Below are positions 43,772 to 52,598 of a stretch of DNA of 64,000 nucleotides, piece after piece. The position numbers and the translations under genes are program-made. This DNA comes from Myceligenerans crystallogenes (GTDB taxonomy: Bacteria; Actinomycetota; Actinomycetes; Actinomycetales; Cellulomonadaceae), in assembly GCF_039529775.1 (NCBI RefSeq), contig NZ_BAAANL010000009.1:70913-134912 (forward strand). Reading direction: 5' to 3'. Position 1 is the stretch's first letter, and every line of letters starts with the position of its first letter. A model generated the notes under the pieces. That model saw only the letters and a program-made list of their open reading frames with translations, was not told where the DNA came from and did not search any database.

Positions 43772-44533
43772 TCACGCGTCCTGGTCCAGGACCTTGACCC
43801 CCGCGGCGGTGAGCCAGAGGTGGTCGTCCCGTGCCAGTTCGCTCGTCACCAGGGTGTCGATGACATCGCTCGAGCAGACCGCGAAAGTCGCCGAGCTGCC
43901 GAACTTGTCCGCCGTCGTGACCGCCACGGCCTGGTTCGCCGAGGCCAGGATCGCCTTCTTGATCTCGGCGTCGTGCATCGAGGTGGCGGTCAGGCCGGAG
44001 GGCTCGTCCCACGCGCAGACGCCGAGAACGGCGACGTCCGCGCGGAACTCCTGCACCTCTCGCACGGCCCGGTGCCCCGTCCAGGCCAGCTCGTCGCCGT
44101 CGAGCTGGCCGCCCGGCGTGATGATCCGCACGCCCGGGCACTCGCCGAGCGCCGCGGCGGCGTGCACGGAGAGCGCCAGCACGGTGAGATCCCGGCCGGT
44201 CAGGGCCTGGGCGACGGCGGTGCAGGTGGTCCCGTTGTCGAGGATGACGCTCGACCCGTCAGGAACCAGGGCCGCCACGGCGGTGGCGATTGCCTGCTTC
44301 TGCTCCAGGCCGGTGTCGAGGCGGACGGCGAACGGCAGCCGCGTACCCCGGGCGGGTGAGCTCACCGCACCGCCGTGCGTGCGCCGGAGCACGCCCTGGC
44401 GCTCCAGGGCGGCCAGGTCACGCCGGATCGTCATGAGGGAGGTGCCGGTCGCCCGGGCCAGGTCCGCCACGCGCGCGCCACCCGGCGATCGCACGGCATT
44501 CATGATCGTCTTGAGCCGAATCGAACGTTGCAC
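43772..44533 (-). CDS. DeoR-family transcriptional regulator
   Basis: A 253-aa protein with an N-terminal helix-turn-helix (ATGTSLMTIRRDLAALERQGVLRRTHGG) and a C-terminal sugar-phosphate-sensing domain (LDNGTTCTAVAQAL, GGQLDGDELAW). The GTG start at 44533 keeps the helix before the DNA-binding unit; ATG 44503 would remove it. Neither has a clear ribosome site. It is divergent from the MFS transporter with 21 bp between starts, so it most likely controls that gene and itself through the inverted repeat at 44519-44543. Confidence 0.85.
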   Translation of the reverse strand: MQRSIRLKTIMNAVRSPGGARVADLARATGTSLMTIRRDLAALERQGVLRRTHGGAVSSPARGTRLPFAVRLDTGLEQKQAIATAVAALVPDGSSVILDNGTTCTAVAQALTGRDLTVLALSVHAAAALGECPGVRIITPGGQLDGDELAWTGHRAVREVQEFRADVAVLGVCAWDEPSGLTATSMHDAEIKKAILASANQAVAVTTADKFGSSATFAVCSSDVIDTLVTSELARDDHLWLTAAGVKVLDQDA

Positions 44534-44543
44534 GTGTTCGATT
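44519..44543. promoter_or_regulatory. Inverted repeat AATCGAAC-N9-GTTCGATT, DeoR operator candidate
   Basis: Two perfect 8-bp arms 9 bp apart overlap the regulator's first codons and lie 12 bp before the transporter start. Binding here would block both genes. Confidence 0.55.
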
Positions 44544-44554
44544 GGAGCGTAAGA

Positions 44555-45724
44555 GTGCGCCGCATGCAAGCACGCACCCCACTGCAGCGCGCCCGGACCG
44601 CCACGTTGATCGCGTTCGCCACCAACGGTGCCATGCCCGCGACCCTGCTCGCCCGGTACGCCGAGGTCAAGGACCTCCTCGGCCTCGACACCGCGGCGTT
44701 CGGGCTGCTCGTCGTCGGATCCGTGCTCGGCGCCGTCGGCTCGCTCCACCTGCCCGGGGCGATCCTGCGGCGGATCGGCAGCCGGTGGACGGCGTCGGCC
44801 GGGACCGCGTGGGCCGCCGCCGCGCTCGTGCTCGCCGCGACCGGCGTGGCCTGGGGGAACCCGTGGGTGTTCCTGGCCGGGATCGTGCTCGGCGGGTTCG
44901 CCGACGCCGTCGTCGACGTGGCGCAGAACGCCCACGGACTGCGCGTCCAGGAGGCCTACGGCCGCTCCCTGCTGTCCTCGATGCACGCGGGATGGAGCAT
45001 CGGCGCCGCGATCGGCGGCCTGGCCGGCACGGCGGCCGCCTCGGCGGGAGTGCCGCTGCCCGTCCACCTGGGTGCGTGGGGCCTGCTGTGCACGGTCGTG
45101 ATGGCCTGGTCGTGCCGGGCCTTCCTGCCCGACGCCCGCGGTGGCGCGGGCGGCGAACAGGGTCACGGGCGGCTCGGGTGGCGCGCGGCCTGGCTCCTGG
45201 CCCCGCTCGCGCTCGTCGCGCTGGCGGGATTCGCGGTCGAGGACATCGGCAACAACTGGTCCGCCGTCCTCCTGGCGACCGAACGGGGCGTCCCCGTCGC
45301 GAACGCGGGAATCGGCCTGAGCGTCCTGCTGGGCGCCCAGTTCGCCGGCCGTCTGCTGGGGGACCGGTTCATCGACCGGGTGGGCAACCGGCCGGCCCTG
45401 GTCACCAGCCTGGGCCTGGTCGCCGTGGGCCTGCTGATCTCCGCCTGGGCCCCCGGGCCCGTGCCCACCCTGGCCGGTCTGGCGCTCGCCGGGCTGGGCT
45501 GCGCGATCACCGTCCCGCTCGCCTTCGCCGGGGCCGACGCCGTACGGGGCCTCCGCCCGCACGACGGCGTCACCTGGATCGGCTGGGTCATGCGCGCCGC
45601 CAGCATCGGGCTGAGCCCCGCGATCGGGGCGGTCGCCATGGTCGCCTCGCTGCCCCTCGCGCTGTCGCTGGTCTCGCTGCTCGCGATCCTGGCGCTCGCG
45701 GTCCAGGCGAGGGCGCCGCGCTGA
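44555..45724 (+). CDS. MFS transporter (sugar-permease-like)
   Basis: A ~389-aa protein with 12 predicted membrane helices and MFS loop motifs, including DRFIDRVGNRPAL between helices. The GTG at 44555 was chosen because GGAG lies eight bases upstream; ATG 44564 is the alternative. General shape fits fucose/hexose-type permeases but the substrate is unknown. Pairing with a DeoR regulator suggests a sugar or sugar derivative. Confidence 0.82.
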   Translation: MRRMQARTPLQRARTATLIAFATNGAMPATLLARYAEVKDLLGLDTAAFGLLVVGSVLGAVGSLHLPGAILRRIGSRWTASAGTAWAAAALVLAATGVAWGNPWVFLAGIVLGGFADAVVDVAQNAHGLRVQEAYGRSLLSSMHAGWSIGAAIGGLAGTAAASAGVPLPVHLGAWGLLCTVVMAWSCRAFLPDARGGAGGEQGHGRLGWRAAWLLAPLALVALAGFAVEDIGNNWSAVLLATERGVPVANAGIGLSVLLGAQFAGRLLGDRFIDRVGNRPALVTSLGLVAVGLLISAWAPGPVPTLAGLALAGLGCAITVPLAFAGADAVRGLRPHDGVTWIGWVMRAASIGLSPAIGAVAMVASLPLALSLVSLLAILALAVQARAPR

Positions 45725-45790
45725 CGAGGCCCGCCGGCGCGCGGCTCGCCGGCCCGCGGCGCGCCGCCGGCTCGCCGGCCCGCCGCGGGC

Positions 45791-46801
45791 TCAGCCGCCG
45801 GTGCTCTCCCGCACCACGACCTCGTGCGGCGCCGTCACCTCCACGGCGGGCGCGTCCGGCTCCGCGATCCGCGCGGTGATCCGCGCGATCGCCTCGCGGG
45901 CGATGAACGGGGTGTCCAGCGAGACCGTCGACAGGCTCGGGTTCGCGTAACGGCCCTCGTCGATGTTGTCGATGCCGATGACGGCGACGTCGTCCGGTAC
46001 GCCGCGGCCCGCGTCCCGGACCGCGCGCATCGCGCCCATCGCCAGCAGGTCGGAGTAGCAGAAGATCGCGTCCGGCGGCTCGGGCAGCCGCAGCAGGTCC
46101 GCCGCGGCGGTGTACCCGTCGGCCCGGCTGTAGTGCGCGGCCGTGCGCACGAGGGCCGGGTCCGGCTCCTGCCCGGCGTCGCGCAGCGCGCGTTCCCAGC
46201 CGACCGTCCGCTGGCGCGGCGTGCTGTAGTCCTCCGCCGGCTGCGTGCCGATCGCGGCGATCCGCCGCCGGCCGCGCGCGGCCAGGTGGGCCGTGGCGTC
46301 GTAGGCGGCCCGCACGTTGTCGATGGCGACATGGTCGTAGCGCCCGTCGAAGTCGTGCTCGCCGAGCAGCACGAGCGGGATGGTCCCGCCCGGCTCCATC
46401 TGGCCGAGTTCCTCGGGGGTGACCAGCGGGCTGAACAGGACGCCGTCGAACAGCATCGTGCGGTCGGCACCCGTCAGCAGGCGGCGCTCGCGCTCGTGGT
46501 CGTGACCGGTCTGGTCGATCATCACGTGGTACCCGACCTCGGCCGCGGCCTCGATGACCTCGCGGGCCAGCTCGGCGAAGTACGGCACGTCGATCTCGGG
46601 CACCACCAGGGCCAGCACCCCGGTCCGCCCCGTGCGCAGCGTCCGCGCCACCGGGTTGGGCCGGTAGTCGAGCTCGGCGATCGCCTCCTGGACGCGGCGT
46701 CGCGTCCGCTCGCTGACGTGGGTGTACCCGGCGACGACGTTCGAGACCGTCCTCACCGAGACCTTGGCCTGCCGCGCGACGTCGCGCAGTGTGACCGGCA
46801 C
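45791..46801 (-). CDS. LacI-family regulator of the adjacent ABC importer
   Basis: This 336-aa protein begins at GTG 46801 with GAGGAGG five bases upstream. It has the LacI head TLRDVARQAKVSVRTVSNVVAGYTHVS, a hinge with YRPNPVARTLRTGRTG and a periplasmic-binding-like sensor. It is divergent from the importer operon, and two matching operators lie in the gap, so it is very likely the operon's repressor. The inducer should be the imported sugar or a GH2 product. Confidence 0.92.
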   Translation of the reverse strand: MPVTLRDVARQAKVSVRTVSNVVAGYTHVSERTRRRVQEAIAELDYRPNPVARTLRTGRTGVLALVVPEIDVPYFAELAREVIEAAAEVGYHVMIDQTGHDHERERRLLTGADRTMLFDGVLFSPLVTPEELGQMEPGGTIPLVLLGEHDFDGRYDHVAIDNVRAAYDATAHLAARGRRRIAAIGTQPAEDYSTPRQRTVGWERALRDAGQEPDPALVRTAAHYSRADGYTAAADLLRLPEPPDAIFCYSDLLAMGAMRAVRDAGRGVPDDVAVIGIDNIDEGRYANPSLSTVSLDTPFIAREAIARITARIAEPDAPAVEVTAPHEVVVRESTGG

Positions 46802-46838
46802 GTTTACCTCCTCGGGTCGACTGGTCCCAGGATAGGGC

Positions 46839-46882
46839 TTGCAACGTGTGCAAAACAGCGCTAGTTTGCACACGTTGGCAAA
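46839..46882. promoter_or_regulatory. Pair of LacI operators between regulator and importer
   Basis: TTGCAACGTGTGCAA (46839-46853) and TTTGCACACGTTGGCAAA (46865-46882) share a 13-base core in opposite orientation. They are about 27 bp apart centre to centre and cover the promoter region of both genes. Confidence 0.7.
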
Positions 46883-46924
46883 TCGCTCGGGCGCACCGTC
46901 CCGGGCATGCACGAGGGAGTGCTG

Positions 46925-48328
46925 ATGCACCCGATGAACCCGCGGCGGATCTCCGCCGCCCGGCGCCGCGCAGCAGGCGCGGCCGCCGGGATCCTGGCCG
47001 CGGCCGTCGTCCTGACGGCTTGCGGCCCCGCCATCTCCTCCGGTGAGCCGGGCGATGCCGGCTCTGCCGGCGCCGACCGTTCCGCGGATCGTCTCCAGGC
47101 CCCGGCAGGGGAGTCCCCCCGGGGCGAGATCACGATCTGGGACCGCTCCGGCGACCTGTACAACGTGTTCGACGCCGTCATCGACGACTTCAACGAGGTG
47201 TACCCCGACGTCGTCGTGCACCACGAGGCCGTGGACATCGACGCCAAGCTGCAGAACACGCTCATCACCGGCACGGACGTGCCCGACGGCGTGTTCCTCG
47301 ACGACGCGAAGGTGGCTGGCCTGGCCGACCACCTGTGGGACCTGTCCGACGTGCTGGCGCCCTACCTGGACGACATCGCCCCGCAGAAGGTCGACGTCGC
47401 CTCGCTCGACGGCGGCGTCTACGGCGTCCCGTTCGACCTGGACCCGGGCCTGCTCTACTACAACGAGAAGGCGCTGACGGACGCAGGCGTCGACGCCACG
47501 GCGATCGAGACCTACGACGACCTGCTCGCCGCGGCCCGCGAGTACCAGGAGCAGGTCCCCGGCTCGCAGCCGATCCACCTGGAGCAGAGCGCGTTCCTCG
47601 GCCAGCTCCAGCTCGAGATGTACGCGAGCCAGCTCGGCACGAGCGTCGCCGACGAGAACGGCGAGCTCCGGCTGGACAGCGACGAGTACCGCCGGATCCT
47701 CGGCTGGCTGCGGACGGTGAACGACGAGGGCCTGGGCACGCGGGCCGAGTACCTGTCCCCGGGCGACGTCGGCGCGCTGGAGTCCGGTGACCAGGTCTTC
47801 TACCCGTGGGCGATCTGGTTCGCCTTCGCCCCGGAGCAGCAGCTCACCAGGACCAGCGGCGACTGGCGCGCCATGCCGCTGCCCGCCTGGGAACCGGGCG
47901 GCGCCCGCTCCGGCGCCATGGGCGGCTCGTCGTTCGTGCTGCCCGAGGAGGGCGAGAACGCGGAGCTCGCGTGGCTGTTCTACGAGTTCCTCATGTTCCA
48001 CGAGGACGGCTACTCGGCCGTGTGGGGCCCGAACGACACCTACCCGAACGGGCTGGCGACGTCGATCCCGGCCTATGCCCCGGCCGCCGACCCGGCCGAG
48101 CCGCTGTTCGGCCCGGTCGAGGGCCTGGGCGGGCAGGACCTGTGGACCACGGCCGTCGAGGCCGGCGCCGAGGTCCCGGGCGGCGTCCCGACGCCCACCT
48201 GGTGGGCGGGCGCCGTCGACTACCTCGGCACGAACGTCCAGCGGATGTACGACGGCGACCTGACCCCCGACGAGGTCATCGAGCAGTCGTCCGAGGACAT
48301 CCAGGCCAACCTCGTCGACCGGCAGTGA
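46925..48328 (+). CDS. Sugar ABC transporter, substrate-binding lipoprotein
   Basis: A 467-aa lipoprotein; the start ATG 46925 follows GAGGGAG. Signal peptide and lipobox LTAC (Cys33) precede an extracellular family 1 solute-binding fold (GEITIWDRSGDLYNVFDAVI, DVPDGVFLDDAK, GGVYGVPFDLDPGLLYYNEK). It captures an oligosaccharide for the two permeases that follow. GTGA overlap couples it to the first permease. Confidence 0.92.
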   Translation: MHPMNPRRISAARRRAAGAAAGILAAAVVLTACGPAISSGEPGDAGSAGADRSADRLQAPAGESPRGEITIWDRSGDLYNVFDAVIDDFNEVYPDVVVHHEAVDIDAKLQNTLITGTDVPDGVFLDDAKVAGLADHLWDLSDVLAPYLDDIAPQKVDVASLDGGVYGVPFDLDPGLLYYNEKALTDAGVDATAIETYDDLLAAAREYQEQVPGSQPIHLEQSAFLGQLQLEMYASQLGTSVADENGELRLDSDEYRRILGWLRTVNDEGLGTRAEYLSPGDVGALESGDQVFYPWAIWFAFAPEQQLTRTSGDWRAMPLPAWEPGGARSGAMGGSSFVLPEEGENAELAWLFYEFLMFHEDGYSAVWGPNDTYPNGLATSIPAYAPAADPAEPLFGPVEGLGGQDLWTTAVEAGAEVPGGVPTPTWWAGAVDYLGTNVQRMYDGDLTPDEVIEQSSEDIQANLVDRQ

Positions 48329-49239
48329 GCGCGAGCGCCACCCTGCCGGCGCCGGTCCGGGGCCGCGTCACCGCGCGGCCCCGGCCGGCCCGCCGCCTCG
48401 CCCCGTACCTGTTCGTCGCCCCGTTCGTGGCGCTGTTCTGCGCGTTCGGCGTCTACCCGATGCTGTTCACGCTGCGCCTGAGCTTCACCGACTGGCACGG
48501 GTCCGGCGGCGCCCGCTGGGTCGGCTGGGGGAACTACACCTACCTGCTCGGCAACGAGATGTTCTGGGGCTCGCTGGGGAACTCCGCGGTGCTCTGGCTG
48601 CTGATCGTGCCGGCGCAGACTGTCCTGGCCCTGCTCGTCGCGGTGCTGCTGAACAACGCGAGGATCCGCCTGCGCTCGTTCTACCGGGTCGCGTTCCTGG
48701 TGCCGTTCGTCACGCCGCTGGTCGCGGTGGCCCAGATCTGGGTGGTCGTCTTCGACCAGGACTACGGCGCCGTCAACGGGCTGCTCAACGCCGTCGGGCT
48801 GCCCGACGTCGGCTGGCTGACCACGTCCGCCTGGGCCAAGCCGACCCTCGCGCTGCTGTTCGCCTGGAAGACGACGGGCTTCGTCGTCGTCATCCTGCTG
48901 TCCGGGCTGCAGGCCATCGACGCGAGCCTCTACGAGGCGGCCGCGCTCGACGGCGCCTCCCCGGCCCGCCGGCTGCTGAGCATCACGGTGCCGCTGATCC
49001 GGCGCACGCTGACATTCGTCGTCGTCATGCAGACGCTGGCCGTGTTCCAGATGTTCGCCGAACCGTTCGTCGTGACCGACGGCGGCCCCTACAACTCGAC
49101 CACCACGGCGGGCCTGTACCTGTACGAGCACATCAACCGCGCGGACCTCGGCACGGGGGCGGCGAACTCGTTCCTGCTCGTCCTCGTCGTCACGGCGCTG
49201 TCGCTGGTGTTCGTCCGGCTCCTGCGGACGGAGGACTGA
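48325..49239 (+). CDS. Sugar ABC transporter permease (MalF type)
   Basis: The 304-aa membrane protein begins at GTG 48325, overlapping the binding-protein stop. Six membrane helices and the EAA loop LYEAAALDGASPARRLLSITVP are present, which contacts the ATPase. It forms the channel with the next gene product. No ATPase gene is in the operon, as usual for such importers in actinobacteria that share MsmK. Confidence 0.92.
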   Translation: MSASATLPAPVRGRVTARPRPARRLAPYLFVAPFVALFCAFGVYPMLFTLRLSFTDWHGSGGARWVGWGNYTYLLGNEMFWGSLGNSAVLWLLIVPAQTVLALLVAVLLNNARIRLRSFYRVAFLVPFVTPLVAVAQIWVVVFDQDYGAVNGLLNAVGLPDVGWLTTSAWAKPTLALLFAWKTTGFVVVILLSGLQAIDASLYEAAALDGASPARRLLSITVPLIRRTLTFVVVMQTLAVFQMFAEPFVVTDGGPYNSTTTAGLYLYEHINRADLGTGAANSFLLVLVVTALSLVFVRLLRTED

Positions 49240-49240
49240 C

Positions 49241-50158
49241 ATGACCACCCTCGCCCCACCGCGGGTCACGGACCTGCGCCGCCCGGCCGGGCGGCGTCGG
49301 GCCGGAGGCCCCCGCGGCCTCGCCGGGACGGCCGGATCCCAGGCCTTCCTGATCGTGCTGGCGCTCGCCGCGCTCGCGCCCGTCGTCTGGGCGCTGGTCT
49401 CGGCGTTCAAGCCGGCCACCGAGATCGTCGCGGACCCGCTCGGCCTGGACGCCGGCACCCTGACGCTGGACAACTACCGGCGGATGCTCGCCGACGTCCC
49501 GATCGGGCAGGGCTTCGCCAACACGGCCGTCGTGCTCGTGACCAAGGGCGCGCTGACCCTGTTCTGCGCGCCGCTGGCCGCGTACGCCTTCGCGAAGTAC
49601 CGGTTCGCGGGCCGGGACCTGCTGTTCGGCACCGTGCTCGTGACGCTCATGCTGCCCACGATCGTCCTGATCATCCCGCTGCTGCTGGAGATGAAGGCGC
49701 TCGGCTGGGTGAACACCTACCAGGCCCTGATCCTGCCCGGCGCGGTGGACGCCTTCGCGGTCTTCTGGATGCGCCAGGTGATCGCGGAGATCCCCGACGA
49801 GCTGCTCGACGCCGCGCGCGTCGACGGCTGCGGCGAGTTCGGCATCTTCTGGCGCGTCGTGCTGCCGGTGATCCGCCCGGCGCTGGCCGGCCTCGCCGTC
49901 CTGACCACCATGAACATCTACAACGACTTCGTGTGGCCGGTGGTCGCCGCGAGCTCCGAGCGGATGGCGACCCTCCAGGTCGTCCTCGCCACGCTCGCGC
50001 AGAACATCACCGGCAACCGGATCGGCGCGGACTACGCCACCGTCACCGGCGAGCTGCTCGCGGCGGCGTCCCTCGCGCTCGTCCCGCTGCTCGTCGTCTT
50101 CGTCGTCCTCCAGAAGCACTTCATCAACGGCATCCTCGCCGGCAGCGTCAAGGGCTGA
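49241..50158 (+). CDS. Sugar ABC transporter permease (MalG type)
   Basis: A 305-aa protein whose start is one base after the previous stop. Six membrane helices and the EAA motif LLDAARVDGCGEFGIFWRVVLP identify the MalG-type partner. The DNA ends 34 bp before the GH2 gene, in the same operon. Confidence 0.92.
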   Translation: MTTLAPPRVTDLRRPAGRRRAGGPRGLAGTAGSQAFLIVLALAALAPVVWALVSAFKPATEIVADPLGLDAGTLTLDNYRRMLADVPIGQGFANTAVVLVTKGALTLFCAPLAAYAFAKYRFAGRDLLFGTVLVTLMLPTIVLIIPLLLEMKALGWVNTYQALILPGAVDAFAVFWMRQVIAEIPDELLDAARVDGCGEFGIFWRVVLPVIRPALAGLAVLTTMNIYNDFVWPVVAASSERMATLQVVLATLAQNITGNRIGADYATVTGELLAAASLALVPLLVVFVVLQKHFINGILAGSVKG

Positions 50159-50192
50159 GCCCCGCCCGCGCACTCTCGAAAGGCACCTCGTC

Positions 50193-52499
50193 ATGACCTC
50201 GACCCCGGACTCCTCGCGCCCGGAGGCCTCGCGTCCGGCCGCCTCCCGCCCGGAAGGCGCGCACGCGGCAGCCGCGCGATCGGATGCGCCGGCGCACGGC
50301 GTCGTCCCGCGCCCGGAGTACCCGCGGCCCGACCGCGACCGCTCCGCCCGCTGGAGCAGCCTCAACGGCACCTGGGACCTCGACGTGCCCGGCGGCACCG
50401 TCCCGGTCACCGTCCCCTTCGCCTGGGAGACCCCGGCCTCCGGCGTCGCCCGCACCTGGCTGGAGCGCGCCACCTACCGCCGCACGATCACCGTCCCCGC
50501 CGGGTGGGACGGGTACCGCCCGGTGCTCTGCTTCGGTGCGGTGCACCACCACGCCGTCGTGCGGGTCGACGGCGTCGTCGTCGCCGAGCACACCGGCGGG
50601 CACACGCCGTTCGAGGTGGACCTCGACGGCGTCGTCGCGCCCGGCGCGAGCGCCGTGCTTGAGGTCGACGTGCACGCGCCCGCCGACAAGCGGGCGATCC
50701 CGCACGGCAAGCAGCGGTCCGTGCCCCGGGACGACTACGACGGCGTGTCCTTCACGCCGACCTCGGGCATCTGGCAGCCGGTCTGGCTGGAGGCGCGCGG
50801 GCGCACGTACGCGCGCCACGTCGCGTTGCGCGGCGACTCGATGACCGGGTTCGACGTCGTCGCGGGCCTGGCGGGCGACGCGCCCGCCGGCGCCGCCGTC
50901 ACCGTGGAGGTCACGGCCGGGGGAGCGCGGGAGTCGCTGGTGCTGCACGCGGGTCCCGACGGCGTCGCCGCCGGGCGCCTGACGATCGACGAGCCGCGGC
51001 CGTGGAGCCCGGCGGACCCGCACCTGTACACGATCACCGTGTCCGTGACGTCTCCGGTGGGCGTGCAGGCGTCGTCGTCCGACCGGTCCGAGGCCGTCCG
51101 GCTCGCGATGCCCGACGACGGTGCCGCGCCCGACGTCGTCCACGTGACCGGCGGCCTGCGCCGCTTCGAGCGGCGCGGCGAGCACCTGTACCTCAACGAC
51201 GAGCGCGTCTACCTGCGCGGGGTCCTGGACCAGGGCTACTGGCCGTCGTCGGGCCTTACAGCCCCTGACGAGGAAGCCCTGGTCGCCGACCTCGAACACG
51301 CCCGCGACCTCGGCTTCACCCTCGTGCGCAAGCACATCAAGCTCGAGGAACCCCGCTGGCTGCACCACGCGGACCGGACGGGCATGCTCGTCTGGGCCGA
51401 GCCGCCGGGCCCCAGCCGCTTCTCCCCGGAGGCCGCGGACGCGTTCGACGCCCAGGTCCCCGCCATGGTGGAACGCGACGGCAACCACCCCGCCGTCGTC
51501 ATCTGGGGCCTGTACAACGAGGAATGGGGCCTGGACTGGGACATCCCGGGCAGCCCCGAGCGGGCGCAGGCCGCCGCACGGTCCTACGACCTGCTGCGGA
51601 GCCTGGACGCGACCCGGCCCGTCGTGGAGAACTCCGGCTGGGCGCACGTGCGCACCGACCTCGTGGACTGGCACTACTACGACGAGGACCCGGCCGCCTG
51701 GGCCGAGAACGTCGCCGGCCTCGCCGACGGCTCCCGCGAGGGCTTCCCCGTCCGGCTCGCGCCCGACTTCGTCGCCCGCAAGTCGCTGTACGCCGGGCCG
51801 GACCACCCGCGCACCGGCGTGCCGATCCTCAACAGCGAGTACGGTGCCGGGTTCACCAGCCTCGAACGCGCCTGGCACCTGCGCTGGCAGACCCAGGAAC
51901 TGCGCCGCCACGACCGCTTCGCCGGATACGTGTACACCGAGCTGACCGACGTCGAGCACGAGATGGCCGGCCTCCTCGACGCCGACCGCCGGCCCAAGGA
52001 CCGCGGCGGCCTCGACCCCCGCGACGTCAACGCCGACACCGTGCTCGTGGTGGACCTCGTGCCCGCGCACGCCGGCGCGGACCTGCCCGTACCCGACGGC
52101 GACCTCACGCTCGCCGTCCACGTCTCCCACCACGGGCCGACGGCGCTCGCGGGCCGGGTGCGGGCCGCGTGGGTCCCGGCGGGGACGCCGTTCGGGTCGC
52201 CCGGGGCCGGTTCCGGTGCGGGTTCCGCCGCGACCCTTCCGGAGCCGGGGGAGCAGGGCGGGCCGGTCGCGCGGCCCGGGGAGCCGGGAGCACCCGTGGC
52301 GGCCGCCGCGGAGTCGGCCGCCGTCGAGGCCAAGCCGTTCCAGCTCAGCCCCGCGGTCCAGGTCACCGTCCCCGCACCGGGCGGCCCGGCCCGGTTGCTC
52401 CTGTGGCTGCTCGACCACGACGGCGCCGTCCGCGCCCGCACCTTCGTCGACGCGGCCCCGGTCGAGGCCCCCAACCGCCGCGGCGAGCGCTGGGCGTGA
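50193..52499 (+). CDS. Glycoside hydrolase family 2 (beta-galactosidase / beta-glucuronidase-like)
   Basis: A 768-aa cytoplasmic enzyme, start ATG 50193 after GAAAGG. The GH2 jelly-roll (WSSLNGTWDLDVPGG, AHVRVDG-like strand), immunoglobulin-like domain and TIM barrel are present, with acid/base Glu443 in YNEEWG and nucleophile Glu549 in LNSEYG. The first ~45 residues are Ala/Ser/Pro-rich and a Pro/Gly/Glu-rich linker lies near residue 670-710, both likely unstructured. Being last in the importer operon, it should hydrolyse the imported sugar. A galactoside or glucuronide is most likely. Confidence 0.9.
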   Translation: MTSTPDSSRPEASRPAASRPEGAHAAAARSDAPAHGVVPRPEYPRPDRDRSARWSSLNGTWDLDVPGGTVPVTVPFAWETPASGVARTWLERATYRRTITVPAGWDGYRPVLCFGAVHHHAVVRVDGVVVAEHTGGHTPFEVDLDGVVAPGASAVLEVDVHAPADKRAIPHGKQRSVPRDDYDGVSFTPTSGIWQPVWLEARGRTYARHVALRGDSMTGFDVVAGLAGDAPAGAAVTVEVTAGGARESLVLHAGPDGVAAGRLTIDEPRPWSPADPHLYTITVSVTSPVGVQASSSDRSEAVRLAMPDDGAAPDVVHVTGGLRRFERRGEHLYLNDERVYLRGVLDQGYWPSSGLTAPDEEALVADLEHARDLGFTLVRKHIKLEEPRWLHHADRTGMLVWAEPPGPSRFSPEAADAFDAQVPAMVERDGNHPAVVIWGLYNEEWGLDWDIPGSPERAQAAARSYDLLRSLDATRPVVENSGWAHVRTDLVDWHYYDEDPAAWAENVAGLADGSREGFPVRLAPDFVARKSLYAGPDHPRTGVPILNSEYGAGFTSLERAWHLRWQTQELRRHDRFAGYVYTELTDVEHEMAGLLDADRRPKDRGGLDPRDVNADTVLVVDLVPAHAGADLPVPDGDLTLAVHVSHHGPTALAGRVRAAWVPAGTPFGSPGAGSGAGSAATLPEPGEQGGPVARPGEPGAPVAAAAESAAVEAKPFQLSPAVQVTVPAPGGPARLLLWLLDHDGAVRARTFVDAAPVEAPNRRGERWA

Positions 52500-52546
52500 C
52501 CGCCGGGCCGGCTGCCGCCCCGCGTGCCGGCCCGCCCGCCCGGAGA

Positions 52547-52593
52547 CGCCGGAGGCCGGGCCCGGGAGGTCTTCCCGGGCCCGGCCTCCGGCG
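52547..52593. terminator. Strong bidirectional hairpin between convergent GH2 and GH51 genes
   Basis: Perfect 21-bp arms at 52547-52567 and 52573-52593 enclose a 5-nt loop. The hairpin ends 6 bp before the stop of the GH51 gene and serves both directions. Confidence 0.85.
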
Positions 52594-52598
52594 TTCGC

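Noticed and set aside
45742..45783. Direct repeat CGGCTCGCCGGCCCGC twice in the MFS/LacI gap
   Set aside because: Two 16-bp copies in very GC-rich convergent intergenic DNA most likely act as terminator stems; no further copies or mobile features.
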